From: Pseudomonadota bacterium
GTDB taxonomy: Bacteria; Pseudomonadota; Alphaproteobacteria; Rhizobiales; Hyphomicrobiaceae
DNA length: 11,354 nucleotides
Assembly (NCBI GenBank): GCA_023430315.1
Contig: JAEZAW010000390.1
Span: 1 to 11,354, forward strand
Reading direction: 5' to 3'
The notes beneath the pieces were generated by a model, which ran no database searches, was not told the origin of the DNA, and saw nothing but the letters and a program-made list of their open reading frames with translations. A program made the position numbers and the translations under genes. Below, piece by piece: positions 1-6,304 of this stretch. Position 1 is the stretch's first letter, and each line of letters starts with the position of its first letter.

Positions 1-281
1 GCGCCATGGAGGCGGGCTTCCCCGTCGTAAAGTTCTTCCCCGCCGAGGCCTCGGGCGGCATCAAGGCGCTGAGTGCGATGCTGGCGCCGCTGCATGATCT
101 GGCCGTCATGCCGACCGGCGGCATCACGCCGACCAATGCGCCGGATTACCTGAAAACCCCCAACGTCGTCGCTGTCGGCGGATCTTGGATGGTCAAGACC
201 GATGATCTGGATGCCGGCCGCTTCGACGAGATCGCCGCGCTCGCTCGTGCGGCCGCTGCCATCGGCCGTCAGCGTGGGTGA
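1..281 (+). CDS. eda: KDPG aldolase, C-terminal part (5' end outside the window)
   Basis: This is the last ~92 codons of 2-keto-3-deoxy-6-phosphogluconate aldolase, a cytoplasmic Entner-Doudoroff enzyme that splits KDPG into pyruvate and glyceraldehyde 3-phosphate. The fragment holds the family's VKFFPAE segment, whose lysine (codon at 30-32) corresponds to the Schiff-base Lys133 of the E. coli enzyme. It is followed by SGG and KAL, then PTGGI and VGGSW, which form the phosphate-binding loops. The family is about 210 residues long, so roughly the first 115 residues lie upstream. The ATG at 6 falls inside the conserved core and is an internal methionine, not the start. The reading frame is open from base 3 to the TGA at 279-281. 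The next gene starts 184 nt downstream; that gap shows no clear terminator or promoter. Some family members also cleave 4-hydroxy-2-oxoglutarate. Family assignment is firm; the fragment cannot show which substrate dominates. Confidence 0.93.
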   Translation, partial: AMEAGFPVVKFFPAEASGGIKALSAMLAPLHDLAVMPTGGITPTNAPDYLKTPNVVAVGGSWMVKTDDLDAGRFDEIAALARAAAAIGRQRG

Positions 282-465
282 TACTGATTGGGCGATTGAT
301 CCATCGCAACGCCGCGGGTTCACTTAACGTTTATTCGGTTGCATCAGGCGGCAGGCCATGCGCCCCGCCGCGTGTGTTGCGCGTATTTCGCCCTGACGCC
401 GCCCATGCTTGGCTCAGGGGAGGCGCGAGATCAGCCCCAATCCTGGCATCATCCAGGGAGCCCGA

Positions 466-3213
466 ATGCCGGACCAACACGATCCTGCTTTGCCCGACAA
501 GCCCTGGCACGCCCTTCCAGTCGATACCGCCATCGCCGACCTCGCCAGCGCGCGCGAAGGTCTCGACACTGCGGATGCCACCGCCCGGCTCGAACGTTAC
601 GGACCTAATGCCCTGCCGGCCGGCAAGGGAAAGTCCCTGCTGAAGCGCTTCCTCCTTCAGTTCGACAACCTGCTGATCTACGTGTTGATTGCCGGCGCGG
701 CGATCACGCTGCTGCTCGGGCACTACGTGGATATGTCCGTTATTCTTGCCGTCATCCTCATCAACGCCATCATCGGCCTCATCCAGGAGAACAAGGCCGA
801 GTCCGCGCTCGAAGCCATTCGCGACATGATCAGCCCCCGCGCCTCGGTGCTGCGCGAGGGCCATCGCGTGACGGTCGATGCCGCGCACCTCGTGCCCGGC
901 GACATCCTGCTACTGGAAGCGGGCGACCGCGTCACAGCCGATGTCCGCCTGATCAAAGCGCGCAATCTGCGGATCGACGAGGCCATTCTGACGGGCGAAT
1001 CCGTTGCCGTGGACAAGGGAACGGATCCTGCCGCGGCGGAGGCGGCCCTCGGCGATCGCCGATCCATGGCCTATTCGGGAACGCTCGTCACGTCGGGTCA
1101 GGGCGCCGGCATCGTCGTCGCGACAGGACCGAACTCGGAGATCGGCCGCATCAGCGCGCTGCTGAGCCGAGTCGAACAGCTCGAGACCCCGCTCATCCGG
1201 CAGATGAACCAATTCGCGCGCCAGCTCACGTTCGCGATCCTGGCGCTCTGCGCGGTGACATTCCTGTTTGCCGTGTACGTGCGCGACTATCCCGTGGATC
1301 TGGCTTTTCTCGCCGTCGTCAGCTTGGCTGTCGGCGCCGTGCCAGAGGGCCTGCCGGCCGTGATGACCATCACGCTCGCCATCGGCGTTCAGCGCATGGC
1401 CGCACGCAATGCCATCATCCGCCATCTGCCGGCGGTCGAAACGCTCGGTTCGGTCTCGACCATCTGCTCCGACAAGACGGGCACGCTCACCCGCAACGAA
1501 ATGACCGTCACGCGCGTGGTGCTTGCGGACCGCGCCTACGACGTCGGCGGCGTCGGCTATGCGCCGAAGGGCGGCTTCAGTCTCGGCGGCAGCGAGGCCG
1601 AAACCGCAGCCGATGCCGCGCTCATGAGTGCGGCACGCACGGCCATTCTGTGTAACGACGCGGCGTTGCGCGAGCGCGATGGGCACTGGTCTGTCAACGG
1701 CGATCCCATGGAGGGTGCGCTCATGGCATTCGGCCTCAAGGCCGGCTACGAGCGCGAGCCGCTCGCCAAGTCCCTCCCGCGCCTCGACGAGATCCCGTTC
1801 GATGCGGCGCACCGCTACATGGCAACGCTCCATCACAGCCACGACGGCGCCTGCTTTGCCTGCATCAAAGGCGCGCCCGAGCGAATACTCGATATGTGCA
1901 GGACGCAGGCGAGCGATGGCGGCGAAGAGCCGCTCGACAAGGCCTACTGGCTCGAGGCTATCGACGAACTCGCCCGCAAAGGTCAGCGCGTCCTCGCGCT
2001 CGCCTCGCTCGCACTGCCGCACGACAAGCGCACGCTCGACTTCGGCGATGTCGATGCGGGCCTGAAGCTCGACGCCCTCGTCGGCCTGATGGACCCGCCG
2101 CGGCCAGAGGCGATCGCCGCCGTCGCCGAGTGCCGCGGTGCCGGCATAGCCGTCAAGATGATCACCGGCGATCACGCGGCCACCGCCGGCGCCATCGCCG
2201 GCGAGCTGGGGCTCGGGGCCAGCGCCAAAGTCATCACCGGCCACGATCTCGACACGGTGGACGATATGGCGCTGCGCGGGCTGGCAGCCGAAACGAGCGT
2301 CTTCGCGCGCACGAGCCCCGAGCACAAGCTCCGCCTCGTCCAGGCTCTGCAGGCTGATGGCGACGTCATCGCCATGACCGGCGACGGCGTAAACGATGCG
2401 CCGGCACTCAAGCGCGCCGATGTGGGCGTCGCCATGGGCCGCAGCGGCACCGAGGCGGCCAAGGAAGCCGCCGACATGGTGCTCGCGGACGACAATTTCG
2501 CCTCCATCGTCGCGGCTGTGCGCGAGGGGCGGACGGTCTATGACAACCTGACCAAAGTGATCGGCTGGACGCTGCCGACCAACGGGGGCGAGTTCCTCCT
2601 CGTCGTCGTGGCTATCCTCGCAGGGATCACGCTGCCGATGACGCCGGTCCAGATACTCTGGATCAACATGGTCACCTCGGTCTGCCTCGGGCTCGTCCTC
2701 GCCTTCGAGCCAGCCGAACTCGACATTATGCAGCGCCCGCCCCGCGCGCCCGATGCGCCGATCCTGTCGCCCTTCCTGCTGTGGCGTGTCGCCTTCGTGT
2801 CGGTCCTCTTCGCCGTCGGCGCGCTTGGCATCTTTGCCTGGGCGATGGCCCGCGATCTCGGCATCGAGACCGCCCGGACCATGGTGGTGAATACGGTTGT
2901 GGTCCTGGAGCTTTTCTATCTGTTCTCGGTCAGATACCTGTACGGCGCCTCGCTCACTTGGCGCGGGATTCTCGGCACGCCGGCCGTGCTGATCGGCATT
3001 GCGTTCATCGTCGGCCTGCAATTGGCCTTCACGTACCTCCCCTGGATGCAGTACCTGTTCCAGACCACAACCATCGGTTTCCTCGACGGCGTCGCAATCA
3101 TCGGGACGGGCATCGCCCTGTTCGTGATCCTCGAGATCGAGAAGCATATCGGCCGGGCGCTCTTCCCGACGCTCAGACCCGGCGCCACGAGGCTGGAAGT
3201 CCGGGCCGCGTGA
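466..3213 (+). CDS. P-type (P2, Ca2+-ATPase-like) cation-transporting ATPase
   Basis: A 915-residue inner-membrane ion pump driven by ATP. In order: cation-ATPase N-terminal domain (~13-80); M1 (~69-85) and M2 (~89-107); actuator domain with TGES at 176-179; M3 (~250-272); M4 with PEGLP at 293-297; phosphorylation motif DKTGT with Asp336; nucleotide-binding domain with KGAPE from Lys468; TGDGVNDAP at 638-646; then M5-M10. Length and order match complete P2 pumps. Compared with SERCA, ion-site residues in M4 (Glu294), M5 (Asn706, Glu709), M6 (Asn734, Thr737) and M8 (Glu815) are kept, but the M6 aspartate (SERCA Asp800) is Ser738. Calcium specificity should therefore not be assumed; Na+, K+, H+ or Mn2+ are alternatives. 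The ATG at 466 has AGGGAG five bases upstream; the open frame reaches back to a TTG at 409 without a comparable site. A Usp gene follows after 62 nt, probably in the same operon. Confidence 0.93.
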   Translation: MPDQHDPALPDKPWHALPVDTAIADLASAREGLDTADATARLERYGPNALPAGKGKSLLKRFLLQFDNLLIYVLIAGAAITLLLGHYVDMSVILAVILINAIIGLIQENKAESALEAIRDMISPRASVLREGHRVTVDAAHLVPGDILLLEAGDRVTADVRLIKARNLRIDEAILTGESVAVDKGTDPAAAEAALGDRRSMAYSGTLVTSGQGAGIVVATGPNSEIGRISALLSRVEQLETPLIRQMNQFARQLTFAILALCAVTFLFAVYVRDYPVDLAFLAVVSLAVGAVPEGLPAVMTITLAIGVQRMAARNAIIRHLPAVETLGSVSTICSDKTGTLTRNEMTVTRVVLADRAYDVGGVGYAPKGGFSLGGSEAETAADAALMSAARTAILCNDAALRERDGHWSVNGDPMEGALMAFGLKAGYEREPLAKSLPRLDEIPFDAAHRYMATLHHSHDGACFACIKGAPERILDMCRTQASDGGEEPLDKAYWLEAIDELARKGQRVLALASLALPHDKRTLDFGDVDAGLKLDALVGLMDPPRPEAIAAVAECRGAGIAVKMITGDHAATAGAIAGELGLGASAKVITGHDLDTVDDMALRGLAAETSVFARTSPEHKLRLVQALQADGDVIAMTGDGVNDAPALKRADVGVAMGRSGTEAAKEAADMVLADDNFASIVAAVREGRTVYDNLTKVIGWTLPTNGGEFLLVVVAILAGITLPMTPVQILWINMVTSVCLGLVLAFEPAELDIMQRPPRAPDAPILSPFLLWRVAFVSVLFAVGALGIFAWAMARDLGIETARTMVVNTVVVLELFYLFSVRYLYGASLTWRGILGTPAVLIGIAFIVGLQLAFTYLPWMQYLFQTTTIGFLDGVAIIGTGIALFVILEIEKHIGRALFPTLRPGATRLEVRAA

Positions 3214-3236
3214 GCGAACGCTTCGCCGCCCGGGAC
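3199..3236 (+). other. Inverted repeat spanning the ATPase stop codon
   Basis: GTCCGGGC at 3199-3206 can pair with GCCCGGGAC at 3228-3236, giving 8 base pairs with one bulged base. The ATPase stop codon at 3211-3213 lies in the loop region. No T-run follows, so it is not a typical intrinsic terminator. It could be a processing or stability element between the ATPase and usp cistrons, or simply a by-product of high GC content. Confidence 0.3.
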
Positions 3237-3275
3237 GCATCGACCGAACGCAGAAGGAAGAAAGGGATTTCGACA

Positions 3276-4121
3276 ATGGCCTACAAGTCCATCCTGGTGC
3301 ACCTCAACAACGAGGGCCGCGTGGCGCGCCTGATGAGCGCGGCGATGCAGCTCGCGTTGCCCTCGAACTCCCACGTCACAGGGCTCTTCGTCGTTCCTGC
3401 CGCGCCGGCCAAGTCGCCGCTGCTGCCCATGATCTCGGGCAGCGCCATCGCAAGCGCGATCGATGCCTACCGCAAGACCGGCGACGGCATCCGGAACGCC
3501 TTCGAGCAGGCCATCAGCGCGCAGCCGGTCGTCGGCGAGTGGCGGCTCCATCAGGCCAAGAAGCCAGGCTACGTCGAAGCCGTGCTCGATCACGCGCGCT
3601 CGGCCGATATCGTGGTCGCGGCCCAGAAGGAAAGCGACTGGGACTACGCCGACATGTTCGACGTTCCCGATTGGCTGGCCATGGACAGCGGTCGGCCGGT
3701 GCTCATCGTGCCCAAAGCCGGCAATCTCGCCTCGATCGGCGAGCGCATCGTGGTCGCGTGGAACAACAGCCGCGAATCGGCGCGCGCCGTCTTCGATGCG
3801 CTGCCGCTGCTGCAGAAGGCGGGCGAAGTGACGGTGCTGTCTGTCGAAGAGGCCGGCAAGCCGGAGGTGACAAGCGAGATCGCCGGGTCAGAAATCGGCG
3901 CAACGCTCGCCCGTCACGGAGTCAAAGTGAATGTCCAGCAGGTGAAGCCGGGCGCGCGCGGCGACTCGGGCGCCGAGCTGCTCGCGCAAGTTGCCGCGCA
4001 TCGGGCCGATCTTCTGGTCATGGGCTGCTTCGGCCGCTCGCGCCTCCGGGAGTTCGTCCTCGGCGGCGCCTCGCGCCATGTCCTCCAGAACGCCACCATC
4101 CCGGTGCTGATGGGGCATTGA
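3276..4121 (+). CDS. Universal stress protein with two tandem Usp domains
   Basis: A 281-residue cytoplasmic protein of the UspA superfamily. Two Usp folds lie in tandem: residues ~1-148 (opening YKSILVHL, closing GRPVLIVPK) and ~156-281 (opening RIVVAWNNS, closing IPVLMGH). About 280 residues is the usual size of the tandem class. The ATP-binding signature G-x2-G-x9-G is present only in the second domain, at Gly250, Gly253 and Gly263; the usual following Ser/Thr is Gly264, which is common in alphaproteobacterial tandem members. The first domain lacks it and is probably structural. The ATG is preceded by a purine-rich site (GGAAG then AAAGGG, 3256-3266). The gene lies 62 nt behind the ATPase in the same direction and is followed by a terminator-like hairpin, so the two are probably co-transcribed. 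Usp proteins often neighbour ion pumps and support survival of starvation, oxidative stress or hypoxia. The family is certain; the specific role here is inferred. Confidence 0.92.
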   Translation: MAYKSILVHLNNEGRVARLMSAAMQLALPSNSHVTGLFVVPAAPAKSPLLPMISGSAIASAIDAYRKTGDGIRNAFEQAISAQPVVGEWRLHQAKKPGYVEAVLDHARSADIVVAAQKESDWDYADMFDVPDWLAMDSGRPVLIVPKAGNLASIGERIVVAWNNSRESARAVFDALPLLQKAGEVTVLSVEEAGKPEVTSEIAGSEIGATLARHGVKVNVQQVKPGARGDSGAELLAQVAAHRADLLVMGCFGRSRLREFVLGGASRHVLQNATIPVLMGH

Positions 4122-4154
4122 TCGAGACGGCTTCGATCACACGTAACTTGCAGA

Positions 4155-4190
4155 AGGACGGGTCGAGCGCTCGTCCTCTTTTGCTCTTCG
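4155..4190 (+). terminator. Probable intrinsic terminator of the ATPase-usp unit
   Basis: AGGACG at 4155-4160 pairs with CGTCCT at 4172-4177. Further pairs inside, two of them G-T, extend this to a 10-pair stem with a 3-base loop. It is followed directly by a pyrimidine-rich tail (CTCTTTTGCTCTT). It starts 34 nt after the usp stop codon. The shape and position suit Rho-independent termination, although the T-run is interrupted. Confidence 0.6.
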
Positions 4191-4252
4191 AGCGGTCATG
4201 CGCGGCAACCAATGCAGATTGCCTCCGCACGACGTCGAAGCGGCCTGCATCT

Positions 4253-4268
4253 ATTACGGAATCGTAAT
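4253..4268. promoter_or_regulatory. Perfect 6-4-6 inverted repeat (possible operator)
   Basis: ATTACG and CGTAAT face each other across a 4-base centre (GAAT). It is AT-rich against a GC-rich background and lies 84 nt upstream of the TAXI receptor start. The layout suits a binding site for a dimeric transcription factor, or a small RNA hairpin. I cannot name the regulator. Confidence 0.4.
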
Positions 4269-4288
4269 CGCATCCGGCTTGAAGAACC

Positions 4289-4310
4289 CTCCTTGAAATG
4301 GTTCAAGGAG
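4289..4310. promoter_or_regulatory. Perfect 9-4-9 inverted repeat containing a TTGAA-N4-TTCAA dyad
   Basis: CTCCTTGAA at 4289-4297 is the exact inverse complement of TTCAAGGAG at 4302-4310, with a 4-base loop. The core TTGAA-N4-TTCAA (4293-4306) has the TTG-N8-CAA layout of CRP/FNR-family sites. As RNA it would form a stable stem 41 nt before the TAXI receptor start. Its 3' arm contains AAGGAG, a Shine-Dalgarno-like string, but no fitting start codon follows it, so its role is open. Confidence 0.45.
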
Positions 4311-4324
4311 CGCACGAATGTGCG
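4311..4324. promoter_or_regulatory. 5-4-5 inverted repeat abutting the previous stem
   Basis: CGCAC at 4311-4315 is inversely complementary to GTGCG at 4320-4324, with a 4-base centre (GAAT). It begins at the base after the 4289-4310 repeat ends, so as RNA the two stems could stack. It ends 27 nt before the TAXI receptor ATG and about 12 nt before its ribosome binding site. Confidence 0.35.
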
Positions 4325-4351
4325 TTGCCTGAACCGGGACGGAAACGGGGC

Positions 4352-5512
4352 ATGGATCTCACGCGGAGGGCCTATCTCGGCGGCATGGGCGCAGCGCTCG
4401 GTGCCGGCCTGATGCCGGGGACGGCGAGCGCGCAGGTCAAGCCGCTCCCAAGCCTTCCCTCCACGATGATCTGGAGCGTCGGCGACGACGACGGCCCCCG
4501 CTACAGAGAAGCGCTGGCGATCGCGGAGGCGATCAGCAAGGCGCATGGCACGCGCATTCGCCTGCAGCCCTCGGAGAACTCATTCGGGCGCATGGAGCAG
4601 CTCAAGGAGCGCCAGGTCACGCACGGCTTTCTCGGGATGGAAGCCTACTTCGCGGCCGAGGGGCTCTTTTCCTATGTCGCGCCCACCTGGGGCCCCCAGG
4701 ACCTGCGCGGCCTGCTCGGGCGTATAAGCTCCATGTCGATCGTTGCGAGCGAGGCGAGCGGCATCAAGAAGCTCCAGGACATCAAGGGCAAGCGACTTGC
4801 GCGCACATCACGCAGCGGGGCGCTCTCGTACAGGACCGATGCGCTCCTCGAGGCAGCTGGTCTCACGGCCAAGGATCTGACCGTCGTCGAGTTCGACGGC
4901 AACGCCGCCGCTCTCGCCGCGCTCGCGAAGGGCGAAGTCGACTGCGCGGCAGCCGCACCGACGGCGGCCTCCTCTCAGGCCCTCGAAGCGATCGCCGACA
5001 GAATCGTCTGGATCGAGCTGCCACCCACCGACAAGGATCTCTGGGGACGGTTGCTGCGCGCGCTCCCCATCGCGCTACCGTTCGTCGAGGATATGGGACC
5101 CGGCATCAGCAAAACCGCACCGAAATCGCTCATGGGCTATCGCGATCCGGTCGTCACCGTCTATGCAGACGCTGGCGAGCTCGAGGTCTATGCGGTCACC
5201 AAGGCGATCGCCGATAATTTCGAGCTCTATCGTGGCGCCCTGCCGATCCTGGAGCGTTGGGGGCTGCCGCAGTCCGCGGGCTTTCCATCGCCGCTGCCCT
5301 TCCACGACGGCACGATCCGCTTCCTCAAGGAGAAGGGTGTCTGGTCGGCCGATCATCAGCGCTGGCAGGACGGCATCATGCGCCGCCAGTCGCGCCTTCG
5401 TCAGGGTTGGGCAGAAATGGTGGCCAAAGACCCGGCAAAAAGCGCGACCACCCCCGAGGCACTCGCAGAGCTTTGGACGCCTCGACGGGCGGAGATCCTG
5501 AAATCGCTCTAA
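4352..5512 (+). CDS. TAXI-family TRAP transporter solute-binding receptor, Tat-exported
   Basis: A predicted 386-residue periplasmic substrate-binding protein of the TAXI type, the receptor part of TRAP transporters. The N-terminus has TRRAYLG (residues 4-10), a good twin-arginine motif, then a Gly/Ala-rich hydrophobic stretch and a cleavage site after ASA near residue 27. The mature part opens with a ligand-binding strand (IWSVGDDDG) and a helix resembling TAXI receptors, and carries KLQDIKGKRLA, AALAKGEVDCAA and, late, PFHDGTIRFLKEKGVW, which parallels the family's HPGAIRYYKE motif. TAXI receptors average about 320 residues; the excess is mostly a charged C-terminal helical tail. The ATG at 4352 was chosen because the Tat signal begins there and GGGACGGA lies 8 nt upstream; an in-frame ATG at 4298 would add 18 non-signal residues. 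No DctQ/DctM membrane gene adjoins it, so its permease is elsewhere or it acts as an orphan sensor. The ligand is unknown. Confidence 0.78.
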   Translation: MDLTRRAYLGGMGAALGAGLMPGTASAQVKPLPSLPSTMIWSVGDDDGPRYREALAIAEAISKAHGTRIRLQPSENSFGRMEQLKERQVTHGFLGMEAYFAAEGLFSYVAPTWGPQDLRGLLGRISSMSIVASEASGIKKLQDIKGKRLARTSRSGALSYRTDALLEAAGLTAKDLTVVEFDGNAAALAALAKGEVDCAAAAPTAASSQALEAIADRIVWIELPPTDKDLWGRLLRALPIALPFVEDMGPGISKTAPKSLMGYRDPVVTVYADAGELEVYAVTKAIADNFELYRGALPILERWGLPQSAGFPSPLPFHDGTIRFLKEKGVWSADHQRWQDGIMRRQSRLRQGWAEMVAKDPAKSATTPEALAELWTPRRAEILKSL

Positions 5513-5652
5513 AGAGCCATCCGCGAACCTCGCAAATGTCCGTACAGGAATACCCCCGGAGCCCTGCTACGGGGTTACCCTGCGTCCCGCTCAGGGAAGT
5601 GCATCTATGCGTGTTCTCCGATGTGCCCCCAATGTTTTCATATTGTTGCCAT

Positions 5653-5681
5653 TTGATGCGTCATCTTGACACTCACTTAAT
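5653..5681 (+). promoter_or_regulatory. Weak candidate housekeeping promoter for the M15 peptidase
   Basis: TTGATG at 5653-5658 and CTTAAT at 5676-5681 are separated by 17 bases, each matching 4 of 6 consensus positions. They lie in the AT-rich part of the gap. The transcript would have a leader of about 125 nt. The match is modest and could be chance. Confidence 0.28.
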
Positions 5682-5743
5682 GATGCAACTCCCTGTTCTC
5701 GCCCGATTTCGGCGGCTAAAGCGCCAAGGCGTCCGCGTCCTAT

Positions 5744-5765
5744 GCGGGTGCCTACGAGTGCCCGC
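5744..5765 (+). other. Stem-loop in the predicted leader of the M15 peptidase gene
   Basis: GCGGG at 5744-5748 pairs with CCCGC at 5761-5765. Two G-T pairs and a C-G pair extend this to 8 pairs around a 6-base loop. It ends 49 nt before the start codon and shares bases with the first of two ACGAGTGC repeats. A role in mRNA stability or translation is possible but unproven. Confidence 0.3.
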
Positions 5766-5814
5766 GGCTGCTCGGCCCGGGCAAACGAGTGCATAGACAA
5801 CGGGGGAGTTTCTC

Positions 5815-6240
5815 ATGTCTTGCGTATCAGCCGCGCTCCGGCTTGTTGCCGGCGCGTTCGCCCTGACGGTCGTCCTCTTCATCGGCGCGACGCCGTCCTT
5901 GGCACAGACATCGACGTCCTGCCTGCCATCATCGGTCAAAGCGACGCTCAACCAGATCCGTGCGAAGTTCGGTCCGGTTCAGATCGTCTCGACCTACCGC
6001 CGCGGTGCTGTCATCGCCGGTACGGGTCGCCGCAGCCTTCACGCTTCCTGCCGCGCGGTCGACTTCAACGCACCGGCCGGCAAGCGTTCGCAGGTGATTG
6101 CTTGGCTGCGCTCCAACCACAAGGGCGGCCTCGGCATTTACAGCTGCGGCATGAGCCACCTGCACATTGACAACGGTGGTCACTACACGTGGAACAAGTG
6201 CGTCGGCGGTGGCCGTCGCCGCGTCGCCCACGCGAACTGA
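5815..6240 (+). CDS. Small secreted M15-type zinc peptidase (D-Ala-D-Ala carboxypeptidase-like)
   Basis: A 141-residue exported protein. A signal peptide (hydrophobic core ~8-25, cleavage after SLA near residue 30) leaves a mature protein of about 111 residues. The peptidase M15 signature is clear: SLHASCRAVDF gives His76 and Asp83 with the family's H-x6-D spacing, and SHLHID gives the HxH pair His116/His118. His76, Asp83 and His118 are the expected zinc ligands. Four cysteines in the mature part (36, 79, 111, 129) could form two disulphides, fitting periplasmic folding. M15 enzymes cut D-Ala-D-Ala or similar peptidoglycan bonds; this short type is common in Hyphomicrobiales, usually without an assigned role. 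The start is supported by GGGGGAG six bases upstream. The C-terminus (GGGRRRVAHAN) is basic and probably disordered. The gene appears to stand alone, between a 302-nt gap and a long hairpin. Substrate is inferred from family only. Confidence 0.82.
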   Translation: MSCVSAALRLVAGAFALTVVLFIGATPSLAQTSTSCLPSSVKATLNQIRAKFGPVQIVSTYRRGAVIAGTGRRSLHASCRAVDFNAPAGKRSQVIAWLRSNHKGGLGIYSCGMSHLHIDNGGHYTWNKCVGGGRRRVAHAN

Positions 6241-6257
6241 TTGCAACTCCGCTTCCG

Positions 6258-6289
6258 GCCATGGCCGCGGCAGAAGCCGCAGCCATGGC
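6258..6289 (+). terminator. Long hairpin just after the M15 peptidase gene
   Basis: GCCATGGC at 6258-6265 pairs with GCCATGGC at 6282-6289. After one C-A mismatch the stem continues for five more pairs (GCGGC/GCCGC), closing on the tetraloop AGAA. This is 13 pairs with one mismatch, 18 nt after the stop codon. There is no T-run after it, so it may block 3' exonucleases or act with Rho rather than be a classical terminator. Confidence 0.5.
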
Positions 6290-6304
6290 TCGAGGCGCTC
6301 CTCG

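Larger units (their letters stand above)
5513..5814. other. 302-nt non-coding gap between the TAXI receptor and M15 peptidase
   Basis: I see no convincing gene here. The first part has a weak stem (CCCCG/CGGGG near 5553-5573) that might end the TAXI transcript, but no T-run follows. The middle (about 5630-5690) is distinctly AT-richer than its surroundings and holds a possible promoter. The last part, which would be the peptidase leader, has a stem-loop at 5744-5765 and two copies of ACGAGTGC at 5754-5761 and 5785-5792. Open frames crossing the gap have no family resemblance or ribosome binding site. Confidence 0.6.

Noticed and set aside
409..465. N-terminal extension of the ATPase from a TTG at 409.
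   Set aside because: The extra 19 residues have no family resemblance and the ATG at 466 has a good Shine-Dalgarno site at the right distance.
910..3276. A 788-codon open frame antisense to the ATPase gene.
   Set aside because: It mirrors the ATPase coding frame; strong G/C third positions remove stop codons on the opposite strand. Its product has no recognisable domain, is full of Arg/Asp/Gly/His runs, and has no ribosome binding site.
4298..4351. N-terminal extension of the TAXI receptor from an ATG at 4298.
   Set aside because: It would put 18 non-signal residues before a clear Tat signal and would place the start codon in the loop of an inverted repeat.
5666..5671. TTGACA, a perfect -35 hexamer, in the gap before the M15 peptidase.
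   Set aside because: No acceptable -10 element occurs 16-18 bases downstream; the bases there are GC-rich and pyrimidine-rich.
5257..5796. A 179-codon plus-strand open frame from inside the TAXI gene through the following gap.
   Set aside because: It starts out of frame within a real gene, has no family resemblance, and its composition changes abruptly at the gap.
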